From Lotus japonicus (lineage: Eukaryota; Streptophyta; Magnoliopsida; Fabales; Fabaceae), in the NCBI RefSeq assembly GCF_012489685.1, contig NC_080043.1:80802292-80866291 (forward strand): 64,000 bases of DNA, given 5' to 3'. This document shows positions 23,901 through 34,169 of this stretch, one piece after another. A model generated the notes under the pieces. The model was not told where the DNA came from and did no database searches. It saw only the letters and a list, made by a program, of their open reading frames with translations. Positions within the stretch are counted from its first letter, which is position 1. The number at the start of each line of letters is the position of its first letter. Made by a program: the position numbers and the translations under genes.

Positions 23901-25046
23901 GCAAAGGTGGACAACTGGATTGTGCCCTTCTGTTCAGAAAAAAGTGGAAATCTCAAAGGATTATTCTGATAGATGGACTGCTGTTTGGGATGGGGATATT
24001 CCAATGAATGAGTTCTCAGTATTTAAGGGTAATGACAAGTTTGTTGTTGATCTGGGGCTTGGAACATGTGCCTGTAGGAGATGGCAGCTATCTGGTATTC
24101 CATGTTCCCATGCAGTAGCATGCATGTGGTTTTGTAACCGTGCACCTGAGGATTATGTGAACATAGCTCTTAGGTACTTATGAATACATATGATTTAGTT
24201 GTCATTGTTTTTCTTGAAGAATTACTAACTGTTTTGCAATCTTATTGTATTGTAGGAGATCCACATTTATGGATACTTACTCTTTTCTCATCCGAGGTAA
24301 TAATGGACCCAAGTTATGGAATGATGTCCCAGGTCTTCCAATTACCCCACCTTACATGAGAAGAGCTGTAGGAAGGCCTAGAACAGCTAGGAGGAAGAAC
24401 AATGATGAGCCAAAGAACCCAAATTCCCTTAGGAGGTACAACAAAACTGTACAATGCAGGCGGTGTGGAGAATATGGACATAATAAAAGGACCTGCAAGG
24501 GAAAGGCTGCAGCTGACAGAGAAATTCCTACTGGAGGAAACAGGGTAAACAATTTGTCTAATGGTCTTTCTTAATGTATATCAGAACAATATAATTGTCT
24601 TTCTAATGCTCTTTCTTAATGTATATCAGAACAATAAAAAAAGACTTCATCCTGAGATGAGGAAACATAGAGGGGGTGGAGGCATCAGTATTAATGAACC
24701 TGGTTCAAGTTCTCAACAACCAGGTTATCAAGCACCAGATTCTCAACCTCTAACTCAAGGCATGCCTCGGCCAAGTCAGAGTCAGCCATCACAACCAGGA
24801 GTTGCCATAGTAGATGAAGCTACAGCAGGAGCTGCTACAAGAAGAGGTAGAGCAAAGGGAAAAGGAGCTGCAACAGGGGATGGAGCTGCAACTGGGAATG
24901 AAGCTGCAACAGGGAGAGGAAAAGCAAAAGTAAAAGAACCTGCAGCAAAGGGGAAAGCAAAAGAACCTGCAGCAAATGCAAAAGATGCAACAGGGAATGG
25001 AACCAAAAAGAGGAGTTATGGACAGTTTAAGGGAACTAAGAAGTGA
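20993..25046 (+). CDS. mudrA-like: Mutator-like (MURA-type) transposase, five exons, 1121 aa
   Basis: Splice model join(20993..21303, 21738..23415, 23503..24173, 24256..24544, 24630..25046): all introns are GT-AG, all phases agree, and the 3366 nt have no internal stop. It is the DNA transposase that cuts the element at its TIRs. Order: repetitive basic N-terminus (two SEQHMERD repeats); a PB1-like domain starting FDKVDMHIYHGGKM; a glycine/valine/acidic low-complexity linker; MuDR DNA-binding region (SFEKGQIFNSRAQFKGAVRD); MULE catalytic core with Asp596 (GLDGCFLKG), Asp660 (FISDQQKGL) and probable Glu760 (NNMCEAFN); SWIM zinc finger CACRRWQLSGIPCSHA at 852-867; CCHC knuckle CRRCGEYGHNKRTC at 954-967; and a Gly/Ala/Lys-rich tail ending GQFKGTKK. 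All key residues are present. The N-terminal exon is the least certain part of the model. Confidence 0.88.
24561..24645 (+). repeat. Tandem duplication carrying the last splice acceptor of the transposase
   Basis: TTTCTTAATGTATATCAGAA occurs at about 24568 and again at about 24611. Both copies offer a TATATCAG acceptor and both give an open frame into the last exon, so two protein forms differing by about 14 residues are possible. Confidence 0.6.
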
Positions 25047-25700
25047 TTGTGTACCTCTAAAGAAGTTGAACCATTAGACTTGTGCTGTTATGTTTGAAGT
25101 ATTACTTTTTGAATTAGACTTGGGATGTACTTGAGCTGTAATGTTTTGTCCTTACTTTTTGAACCATTAGACTTGGGATGTATTAATGATTGGTGTACTT
25201 GAGCTGTTATATTTTGTCCTTACTTTTTGGACCATTAGAATTGGGATCCATATTTTGTAATAGTCATGTTGCTGACTCTATTATGAGCCAATGAATGTGA
25301 TTTTAAATTGTAGATTTTAAATGTCCAGTTCTCTAGTAATAGTGTGCAGTTGCTATTTTGAATGTCCAATTCTGAAAATTGCCAATTGTCAGTTGCTATT
25401 TTGTCTAGTTTTGTATTATGAGGCAATGAGTTTGTTATGGCTGTGTGAATGCAATGAGGCAATGAGTTTGTGAATCAGTCGAGCATTAATTTATATCCAA
25501 CACGCCAGAAGATAACAATATATCAACCCTGTAAAGGGACTTGCAACTTCCCAGTTTAATAGCAAACTCACTACCAAATTTCCACAGAATGAGACTCCAA
25601 CTTATATTTCACAATTTTCGTGCTACAATTATTTCACAAGGCACAACACATAATTTTTACATTGATTAAGCTACAATTATTTCCCATAACCCATTTCCCC
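25047..25700. other. Region between the convergent MULE genes
   Basis: The 3' non-coding sequence contains short duplications (CATTAGACTTGGGATGTA-like phrases at about 25071, 25116 and 25165; GAGGCAATGAGTTTGT twice near 25420-25470). No gene. Confidence 0.5.
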
Positions 25701-25985
25701 CTACTTGGTTACATACAAGAACAGTACAAACAACAATGCAAATATGGCAATTGCTAAAAACATTTGCAATTGCCCTTGTGTCTTCCTCATTTCCACAATT
25801 TTTCTTGTCAATGCCCGAACAACCTTGTCTTCCCTATCTTCCACTGCATGACCATCGACTTCGTCAACCCATTTAAAGAATCTGCATTGCTTCTTGCCAT
25901 ATACCTGCGAAAATGATACCAAAATTAAAACAGGGGTTATAGCAGATCCAGAACAGGTAGAGGAACCTTCGCTAAATCCCCCCAT
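25701..25985 (-). CDS. Second MULE ORF: short protein with part of a GRF-type motif and a C-terminal membrane segment
   Basis: From an ATG at 25983-25985 the minus frame encodes 94 residues: a serine-rich start, then VYGKKQCRFFKWVDEVDG, the second half of a GRF zinc finger (CxFFxWxDE), a charged helical stretch (EDREDKVVRALTRKIVEMRK) that could form a coiled coil, and a hydrophobic tail (FLAIAIFALLFVLFLYV) ending TK. Plant MULEs often carry such a GRF/coiled-coil/transmembrane ORF opposite the transposase; its role is not known to me. The first CxC half of the finger is missing here: an acceptor-like TTTTCGCAG precedes GTATATGGC at 25904, so the finger may need an upstream exon, or that exon is damaged. 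The frame is open upstream to about 26100 without an ATG. Confidence 0.55.
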   Translation of the reverse strand: MGGFSEGSSTCSGSAITPVLILVSFSQVYGKKQCRFFKWVDEVDGHAVEDREDKVVRALTRKIVEMRKTQGQLQMFLAIAIFALLFVLFLYVTK

Positions 25986-26146
25986 AACCTTCGAACCCAA
26001 GGAGTTATAGCAGTTGGAGAAGCTTCTTTGTCTTTCCCTTAGCCTTTCACGCAAGCTGCAACTGTTGGAGAAGCTCCCATACCCTTCATCTTTCCCCTCA
26101 TGTCCATGCTCTGTTTTATAGAAGAAAAGGGGGAAGAAGATGACCG

Positions 26147-26364
26147 TTGGAAGGTCATGTGCTACCCATGTGCGTCTCTCTCTCTCCTAGTGTCGTCCAC
26201 GTCACTCTAATAATCCACCTCAGCCTCGTTCTGTTAAAAATTTGACGGAAGGACTAACGTTGTTCACTGACTGTTAGGTGAGGGACGATTTATGTAATTA
26301 AATTAGGTGAGGGACCAAAATCATCGCTTTTGTAAACGTCAGGGACCAAAGTTGCAATTAAGCC
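26147..26364 (-). repeat. Right terminal inverted repeat of the MULE
   Basis: Reverse complement of 20657-20874 with one mismatch (GCGATGATT against GCGACGATT). Followed by the target duplication TACATGTTT at 26365-26373. Confidence 0.95.
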
Positions 26365-26373
26365 TACATGTTT

Positions 26374-28609
26374 ATAGCTAGTCTTCAGGGGATTGTGCGA
26401 ACACCAGTACTCTAAACTAGCTAAAAATTGATTTGACCGAATAAAAAGATATTTGATAAATATGTTTTTGTGATTTTCAATATAATAAAGAATAAATTTT
26501 AATTTTGTTCGCGAATGACAGCATATCCACAAATGCATTATATTCACTCAGTTCTTTAGTTGTTTTCAAGTCAAACACTTCTATAAATATTCATTTAAGT
26601 TCTAATGTTGAGAGTTACCCACCTAACTATCCTTAGTTTAGGTGAGTTTATACCTCGAAATTCATAGACGTAATCCTTTACGATTTAGAAAACTAAAAGG
26701 AACGTTATAACTAAGATTCTCTCAAAGATAATGACCAATCGATCTCAATTAAGAATGATATATATCCTAGCTAGGCTTGTGAATCTCCGTTGACACTAGA
26801 AAACTCCTATTAGAACTCAGAATCTCACCCATCACGTGAAAATCCATTATTGTTCCTACCCACTATATTCTCACCATAAGACAATTAGTTCATTGAGAGG
26901 TTTCTCTCTTGAAACGAACCCACAGTTATCTTTTGATCTCATGTTATTCCATAGAAATCTAAACCAAATAACTGATACTTGAATGGTAGAAAGCAAAAAT
27001 TTAACAGAAATTGTTGCGACCTAAGACATATGCATTCTACCTTCATTTAACTAAGCATACACCAACTCATATCAATCTCTCGATCTATTTATAAATTAGT
27101 GAAGTCTTGAAGCTCTAACCAATCCAACCTAGCTCAAGGAACCTTAATTTCTACATGAAGTTGATTTCCCCTAGTATAATTTTAGAGAGAAAATGAGAGA
27201 AGAAAGAAAATTGTTCTGAAAAGTTAGGTTCCAGACTTTAAATAGATGTTCAGGCCTCCTTGGGTTCGCTTGAAAAAACTTTAGTTTGCTCAAGCAAACC
27301 ATTTCTTCATGTTTAACCATTCTTCAACCGCTTTAGTTCGCTCAAGCCATCTTATGTTCACTCAAGTGAACTCTCTCTTCATAATATAGTATTTTGGAAG
27401 ATTGGAACCGACTTATGTTCGCTGAATCAAACTTGATGTTTGCTCAAGCGAACTACACTGCAAAAAATATTATTCTTTCTAAAACGATTGCTCATGAGAA
27501 CTATCAAGCGAAGTTCCCCTTTTTTTAGTGCTATAGGTTTGCTTAAGTGAACTTTTGAGTCAATAATTTTCTTCACTTGATATTTTCTCATGATTCAAGC
27601 CGAATCTTTGTGCCCAACTCATTCCTACATCAAAATTAGGGATCATAACATAAATTAACATAAAATCTAACATAAACCTAGATATATACTAAACTAATAA
27701 AATGAGGGTATATGATAAATAACCGGAGCACACAGGTTAGATAAATGCCCATAATGGGAGTGAAAAATACGTAATTTTGACACTTATCAACTCCCTCCAA
27801 TTTAACCCTTTGTTTGTCCTCAAACAAAAGGTAATGACTTTCATTCAGCAAGCTAAGCTAGCATGGTCTCTAAATCCTCTAAATTAAGCTCAAACTATCA
27901 AAATAAAAAATATGATACCCACAAAATAAAACACAAAACAATGATACAAATGCACATCCACTCTGAAAATCACTAGGGATACAATTTATTCCTATCCAAT
28001 CAGAAAATACTCATTCACTCAACATCTCATTATGTATAAAGTAAGGTGAGTGCTTCACTCAGTTCACTCACTAAGTCACGTAAATCAACTTTGTTACTCA
28101 TCTTCACAGTTATCAAGATTGCATGTTCAATTAAGGATCTCTAAAGTCTTCAAATGTTGTAATGTTGTCAAGCTTCAAAGAAAATTAGTTTTCACGGATT
28201 GTCAAGATACTCAACAAATTAAGAAAGCAGTCCAGTTTAAGTAATTCAATACTGATAAAGATCACTCTTGCCTTTTCCAAATCTCTAATTCACCTTTTCC
28301 AATTCTACTCATCATTTCTTTTTTCTCATCAATGTCTTCGTTATTCACTAATTCTTCTTTTCCAACTTTTTCTCTTTTTTATTATATGACCAAATTTTCA
28401 CTTTCAAGCAGGTATAACGAATTGAAACCTATACTACATAAAAATAACACTATTAGCCTCTCCCATGCAAACTTGATAAAATCATATCATAAACATGCAA
28501 GTCTTTGCTTAAGTTAGAATAACCGCTTTAAATCCCACCTAAACAAGAAAAAGGGCACACGAGAAAAGAGTTTATAACAAGAAGAAAGTGCTTTACATTG
28601 TCATTAATT
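26374..28609. other. Non-coding spacer with a probable Ty3/Gypsy-derived stretch
   Basis: At 27250-27560 the phrase (T)TCGCTCAAGCGAAC recurs in degenerate form at least six times, and at 27780-27830 ACTTATCAACTCCCTCCAAT is followed by CCTTTGTTTGTCCTCAAACA. Both phrases remind me of non-coding parts of legume Athila/Calypso-type Gypsy elements. No LTR ends, gag or pol could be found. The rest shows nothing. Confidence 0.3.
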
Positions 28610-28813
28610 ATGATGGCTGACATCCATTTTTATGTAATCCTAAGTTCTATTTTTCTAATTAGTATTGCAAGCAATACAAGTGGACTTTGTGTGCAATTAT
28701 CAGCCAACCCTACCGTTCACAAGGCCGAAAGAGAAGGGAGGGCACCTCATAAAGCTGTTAGGGAGAAAGGAAGGCCAAAAAGAAGAGCTATTGGGACTGT
28801 ATATGCATTGTAG
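28610..28813 (+). CDS. Candidate small secreted protein (unrecognised)
   Basis: An ATG pair at 28610 opens a 67-residue frame: MMADIHFYVILSSIFLISIA then SNTSGLC looks like a signal peptide, followed by a strongly basic region (KAEREGRAPHKAVREKGRPK, RRAIGTVYAL). The layout resembles plant signalling-peptide precursors, but no CLE, CEP, IDA, PSK or RALF motif is visible. A chance ORF in spacer DNA is as likely. Confidence 0.25.
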   Translation: MMADIHFYVILSSIFLISIASNTSGLCVQLSANPTVHKAEREGRAPHKAVREKGRPKRRAIGTVYAL

Positions 28814-30296
28814 GTAGGACTATATAGGATGGGGTGGTCCAAACTCCAAATTAACGCTAGCTATACATGTAGCTCAAGCTATAGCTATATTTGAGAAGAC
28901 AACAGTGGCCCCGTACCGCTAATTATAGTCATCCATACCAATGTTATGCCACTCTCGTCTCTTGTGGGAGCATTTATTACTTCATCCCGTCTAATTCACC
29001 TTACAATATTCATACCACTCTATTAGGGGCGGAGGCAGGAATTTTATAAGGGGTGACGAAGATTTAAAGGAATATAATTTATAAGAAAATTTTAATTTTT
29101 CTCACAAAACATGTGCAAAAAAATCATATATAACTAGCAATTTTTTATAAGCATGAGAAATATATAATTAGTTTGAGTATAAGAGATACTAACCAGCTCA
29201 TAAGGATTTTGACAAGAACAAAAAATGAGACTTGACAAAAAGACATTAGTTGGATATACCCTCTCAAAAGATAGTAGAAAAAGTAGCCCCCAGTAACTTC
29301 ATAGCAGAAAATCGCAGAGAAAGAAGCTATTTCAAAGAATATTTTTTTCTCATTATCATGTAGAAAATCATAGTTCATTTTTAGTATATTTAGCACCATA
29401 TTACTTCAATTTCTTTTGAGTACATCAGAGTAGAAAAGGCACAAACAGTACCTAAACACTGAAACACACAAATTAATCGATCACCACATTAACTGCAATT
29501 TATAAGTGTGACTAGCAAAAGTGATTGGACTATAAATTTAAAACTAATCATGCATCAGTCATGAGGAATTTATGCCATGGAAATGTATTCTCTACTTCAC
29601 CTATTGGATAAACTAAAAGTGAGGGGTGCAAAAAAATATTTTTTCACTGAGTACTAGTTAGAAAATTTTCCAACTTGGGGTGACTGGAGCATGAGGCAGT
29701 CACCCCACTCCCTCCGTCCCTGAGTCTCTATATATATATATATATATCTCTAACATAGCATGATTGTCATCTGCCAAATTATAATACGCTAACTTAATGT
29801 GTGTTTGGATTCACTGCCAGCACATACTTCAAAGCACATCAAGTGTAAAAGCTATGTGTTGTAGATTTTGTTTTATAAAGTGATTCTAGTTAGTTGTGAA
29901 GTGCTCTTTTCATAATAGGAACTTCAGGTGGGTGGTATACATTCAGATAATAGGTCGAAAAGTTAGATTGGTTAAGGTTAACTATATATGTATATGTATA
30001 GGTCAAGATTAAGAAAGACAGAAACTCAGTCATGTGATTCTGTTATTTAATTAGAGGTCTTAGTGATCATTTGCCACAATAAGATCACAAATTATGTTGA
30101 TCGATCCTCCCCCAAATATCAACAAGGGTTTTGCTTTGATCTCTCCGTGAGAAAGAGTGTTGATTTTTTTTAGGTAGAGTGTTGATGAAATATGGAAAAT
30201 AGTAAAAAAGAGATAAAAGAGAAAATAATCGTGAATGATTCAAAATTCAAAAATAATTCAATTTTAATTTTGTTGATGTGAATTTTCACTCAAGTA
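28814..30296. other. Spacer; possible degenerate repeat at about 29025-29730
   Basis: The segment begins TTAGGGGCGGAGGCAGGAAT and ends near CACTCCCTCCGTCCCTGAG, phrases common at ends of dispersed plant repeats, but I could not define matching termini or duplications. It is followed by a short (TA)n run at about 29731-29746. No gene. Confidence 0.3.
30154..30186 (-). repeat. Micro-insertion with T-run and 11-bp duplication
   Basis: AGAGTGTTGAT at 30154-30164 and 30176-30186 flanks TTTTTTTAGGT, read on the minus strand as ACCT followed by an A-tail. Confidence 0.5.
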
Positions 30297-30602
30297 CTCC
30301 CTCCGGTCCTATTTATAAGCATGAAAGAGAAGAAAAACCTTGGTCCTTTTTATAAGAACCAAATGAAAGTTTGAGCTATATTAATTAATTTTTTCCAATG
30401 ATGCACTTATTAATTCTAACTTGTAAAATGTGTCTCATTAATTATTCTCTCTCTTTCCCACTTTCCAACACTAATAACAAAGGGTAATTTTGGAAGTTTA
30501 TTTTGATTTAAGACAAATTTAATGCATTTTATCTAGTTTAACTACATTTCTTAAACTATGTGAATTTTTTTTTTTGTTGCTTATAAATAGGACCGGAGGG
30601 AG
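30297..30602. mobile_element. Stowaway (Tc1/mariner) MITE, 306 bp
   Basis: Left end CTCCCTCCGGTCCTATTTAT and right end, reversed, CTCCCTCCGGTCCTATTTAT match perfectly over at least 24 bases, flanked by TA on both sides (30295-30296, 30603-30604). This is the hallmark of Stowaway. No coding capacity; internal sequence is AT-rich. Confidence 0.95.
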
Positions 30603-30677
30603 TATTGAATAATTTAAATTTTACTGTCTCTTTAATCTCATTTTCGCTAATATTCTATTCCTAATTTTCTACTTTAT

Positions 30678-30737
30678 TTATATCACATTATCTTTTTTTT
30701 TTTTTCGGTACAGCGGAAAAGTTATATCACATTATCT
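30678..30737 (-). repeat. Micro-insertion with T-run and 16-bp duplication
   Basis: TTATATCACATTATCT at 30678-30693 and 30722-30737 flanks 28 bases: a T run plus CGGTACAGCGGAAAAG. On the minus strand the insert ends CTGTACCG followed by A's, the same end as the insertion at 49111. Confidence 0.7.
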
Positions 30738-31454
30738 ATCATAATACATCTCATATGTTCCTTATCTCACTTCACTTTTAATATGTGAATAAAACATTAT
30801 TTTTCACTCTTAATTTGCAAAGGTTTTAAAATTGTATTAGTTGGTAAAAATTAAGTGAAGGATGAGGGCGGCGGCACCACCATTGGTCTAGGACCTCAAC
30901 TGGAATCTAGGCATGCAGTTTCTTATCTGTCCTGTCCTCAACATGTATATATGTGTCATGTCTTGCTATGTGACATTTCCTCGGAAATTCTCGGTAAGTG
31001 CTACTTACCAACTCTTTGCAGTCTAATACCAGAAACTAATAAAGGGTGACAAAACACAAAACTAAATATTATATATAAATATATACATGATTTTATATCT
31101 ACCGAACATTAAGAAAAACCTCATTAATAAGTTAATACATAAAATTGTTACCAATTTTAATATATTATAAGTTGTGGATTAGTACATTAAAAAGTTAAAT
31201 TGCACTCATCAGAGATTGATCATTGGACATTTCCCTTCCAAACTCATATATTACCAAGCTCTCTATAGGAAAACATAAACATTCAATTGATTTCTATTTA
31301 ATTAGCTAGAATTTATTTTGATTAAAATAAAAAATAAATGATATTTTTCATTCCTCCTATCTATGTAGTATGATTGAATGTTAGTACAAAATTATTTTAA
31401 TTATTTTACATGACAGTTCCTTACAATTAATTAAACTCATTTTTAACATATCTT
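30738..31454. other. AT-rich spacer, nothing recognised
   Basis: No open frame of note; borders the 3' tail of the LINE. Confidence 0.4.
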
Positions 31455-32624
31455 TTTTTTGTACAATTTAAAAAGAAAGAAAAAGAAAGCGGGAAATCCC
31501 GGACTAAGGTCTCACAGACAAGACACCCATAGAGTCAGCAAGCAATAATAAACTCATCCCATCTAAGGGGTGATCAATAGCTACAAAGATGCTATCCTGA
31601 GAAGCTCCAAACTTTACAAGGAAATCGGCACAAGAATTACCCTCCCTAAGAGTATGGATCACCTCCACAAGCGAAACACGAGCCAACCTTAATATCCCAG
31701 ATTAAAGAAGCATATAAGTGACGCGATGGAGGAAAATAATTCACAAGAGTAACCGCCTCAAGGGAGTCTGATTGGCACTCAACAACCCTGGCACCACGAT
31801 CCCAAGCTATACGTAATCCATGGAACATAGCTAGCAGCTCCATATGCAAAATCTGAGATTCATCTTTATAGCCATAAGAACCACCCAACCACTGGCCAAG
31901 CCGACTACGAGAACAACCGCCAAAGCCTCCCCGCGTGGGAGAGTCACGAACACTACCATCTACATTAACCACCAAACTATCGGTACTTCGAGGGCTCCAA
32001 CGCACAAGTCTGGGGGTAGACGGAGTGCTAACAGAATCAACACCAAAGCACGACTTGAGGTCATTAGCCATCCCTGTGACACTCGTCATTACCACAAGAG
32101 GATGCAGCAGCAAATTCTCCAAGCAAAAAGTACACCGAGTCCTCCAAATCCACCAAACCGCAGAAACCGCAATGGGATTAGAATCACCCAAAACATGACG
32201 AAGCCACATACACTGGTTCTGGATAAGAAACATTGAATTGGAAGAGTTGTTAGCCTAGCTGATTCCAAAGATCGACCCTTAGCATGTCTACAATCACGAA
32301 GACAGTGCAACACTGTCTCATCACCCTCATTGCAGAGAGCACAGGTAGCTGAACTCACCATACCCCTTCTGAATCTGCAGACGTTGGTTGGCAGAGAATC
32401 ATGCACAGCAAGCCAAACTAGGAAAACACATATCAGCGACACCTTTAAACGCCAAATCCAACTCCAGTTGCTATTAGGAGCCAACACATCAGCCATCCCC
32501 GTGGTTCGCTGAGAAATAATCTAATTGTAACCAGCTTTTGCGGTATAATTTCCAGTGATATGCCCTGTCCATCGAATACTATCTGCCACATGAGGATAAA
32601 GACGAAGATGATGCGCATTGATTG
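31455..32624 (-). pseudogene. LINE ORF2, C-terminal part (zf-RVT and RNase H-like domains)
   Basis: Reading on the minus strand from 32619: NAHHLRLYPHVADSIRWTG, a stop-interrupted link, then the zf-RVT block SLPTNVCRFRRGMVSSATCA followed by LCNEGDETVLHCLRDCRHAK (32390-32270). Next comes the RNase H-like domain with VNVDGSV (first catalytic Asp), HMELLAMFHGLRIAWDRGA (Glu) and VECQSDSLEAVTLV (second Asp), 31990-31740. It ends with LREGNSCADFLVKFGASQDS and a stop at 31504. A short 3' UTR ends in an A-run, read as T's at about 31452-31460. At least two frame shifts and one stop make it inactive. It is the downstream part of the LINE interrupted by the solo LTR at 32625. Confidence 0.9.
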
Positions 32625-33560
32625 TGTAACACCCCGATTTCCAGGTGTCACTTTAGTAACCAAAAATAAACCTTACGCGGAAAACATGTAATTTTTTTTT
32701 CGTTTGATTCCTTTAAATAAAGCAATAGGAAATAAAGACATAGCTCAACCACTAAACTAACCAATATACGTCAAATGTAAACATGTACAGCCTCAGCTGC
32801 ACTTCCACGTCACGCGCACTCGCAGTGACTCCAAAGTAGTGTGCCCGTAGGCAAATATATACAGATCCAGAAGCGTGAGTAAGAAAGTTTATAATTACAA
32901 CCCACAAGGAGAAAGTCGGCCTCAAAATGGCCTAAGCAAAGACCCCTATGGTCCGACTGACTCACTGTGATTCCTCAGTAAGAGAACCACACAAAAAGTT
33001 ATGCGTCGGGAACCTACCCTGTCCCAAAAGCAAAACGAATCAGAGCTCTACACAAATTATGACGCTGCCTAACCTACCCTCCAAGTACAGAGTCCACAGC
33101 GAACTGAAGTCGGCAAGTTGAAGCTCAGCTCCATGCGTCGTTGAACTCCTTTCGTCAGACGTCCATGCTCGTCAATCCGGTCCTCCATGACCCTTCCCCA
33201 GTACGTTGCCCGATGACCCACAAGATCGATCACCCAAGCGGTGGGGGCATGTCGATCAACCAGCTCAAACCTGATCCCCCCCCCGAGGGAGAGACCATCT
33301 AAACCCAATCCACCGTCGACGTCTGGCAGCAGGCCGACCGCCCAAACACAAACATACAAACAAAGCCAAGGCGCTAGGGTCAACTCACAGAAATACGTAG
33401 ATATACACTCAACATGTGATATGGGGTATAGATATATGTTGATATATATATAAATAAACAATCCTAGCATGTTATGGCTCTAATATTGCTTCAATAAACA
33501 ACCAGCACACAATCCAAGTCAGAATGAATGTATGCGTGATATGCAATCATGAATCCGAAT

Positions 33561-33790
33561 TTGTGACGCGTTCCCGTTCGCCACAAGTGAAGCATTCTCG
33601 TTCTTCACTATGGATGAACCATTCCCGTTATTCATCCTGGATGAACCATTCCCGTTATTCATCCTTGGTGAACCATTCCCGTTATTCACCATATGATGAA
33701 CCATTCCCGTTATTCATCATTTATGCAAGGTGAACCATTCCCGTTATTCACCATGATATGCACAGGTGAACCATTCCCGTTATTCACCTG
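33561..33790. repeat. Tandem array of eight hairpin units in the solo LTR (constant loop, changing stems)
   Basis: Units share the loop CCATTCCCGTTA or a close variant. Their arms differ but stay complementary: TTGTG/CACAA (33561), GTGAAG/CTTCAC (33587), GGATGAA/TTCATCC (33612 and 33639), GGTGAA/TTCACC (33667 and 33729), ATGATGAA/TTCATCAT (33693), CAGGTGAA/TTCACCTG (33763). Confidence 0.85.
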
Positions 33791-33872
33791 ATTGATGCAA
33801 TATGGTTAGCCAAACAACGAATCGTCCTTACCACGAAAGTGTTTAGCTCACAACCCAATCTCAACAACCCAT

Positions 33873-34169
33873 GAGTTAGTGTCGTCAATACAACACAACT
33901 CGGAGTAAGTGTCGGTCAATACAACACAACTCCACCAACAAGAATACACAAGGGTCTAGTGTCGGTCAATACAACACAGCCCAAACAACAAGAGCACTAA
34001 GTGTCGGTCAATACAATACGGCTCCAACAACAAGCCCCAAAATCAAAGCCAGAGTCAGTGTCGGTCAATACAACACGACTCGGAGTTAGTGTCGGTCAAT
34101 ACAACACAACTCCCACCACAAAACCCACAACAAAGCCTAGAGTCTGTACCGGACAATAAAGCACGACTC
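33873..34169. repeat. Second tandem array of seven hairpin units in the solo LTR
   Basis: The common core GTGTCGGTCAATACAACAC pairs GTGT with ACAC. Outer arms vary and co-vary: GAGTT/AACTC (33873), GGAGT/ACTCC (33902), GGG..CT/AGCCC imperfect (33952), GAGC/GCTC (33992), GAGTC/GACTC (34052 and 34140), GGAGTT/AACTCC (34082). Confidence 0.8.

Larger units (their letters stand above)
20657..26364 (+). mobile_element. Complete, apparently young Mutator-like transposon (MULE), 5708 bp
   Basis: The target duplication TACATGTTT (20648-20656 and 26365-26373) is perfect and 9 bp long. Terminal inverted repeats of 218 bp begin GGCTTAATTGCAACTTTGG and differ at one base that I can find. Inside lie a spliced transposase gene on the plus strand and a small ORF on the minus strand near the right end. 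Long near-identical TIRs, intact duplication and open transposase indicate recent insertion. The TIRs probably contain the promoters, since the transposase ATG lies only about 120 bp inside the left repeat and the small ORF similarly close to the right one. Confidence 0.95.

Noticed and set aside
33561..34169. CRISPR-like regular repeats
   Set aside because: The units sit in a plant LTR, spacing is irregular, the variable parts are paired stem arms rather than unique spacers, and there are no cas genes.
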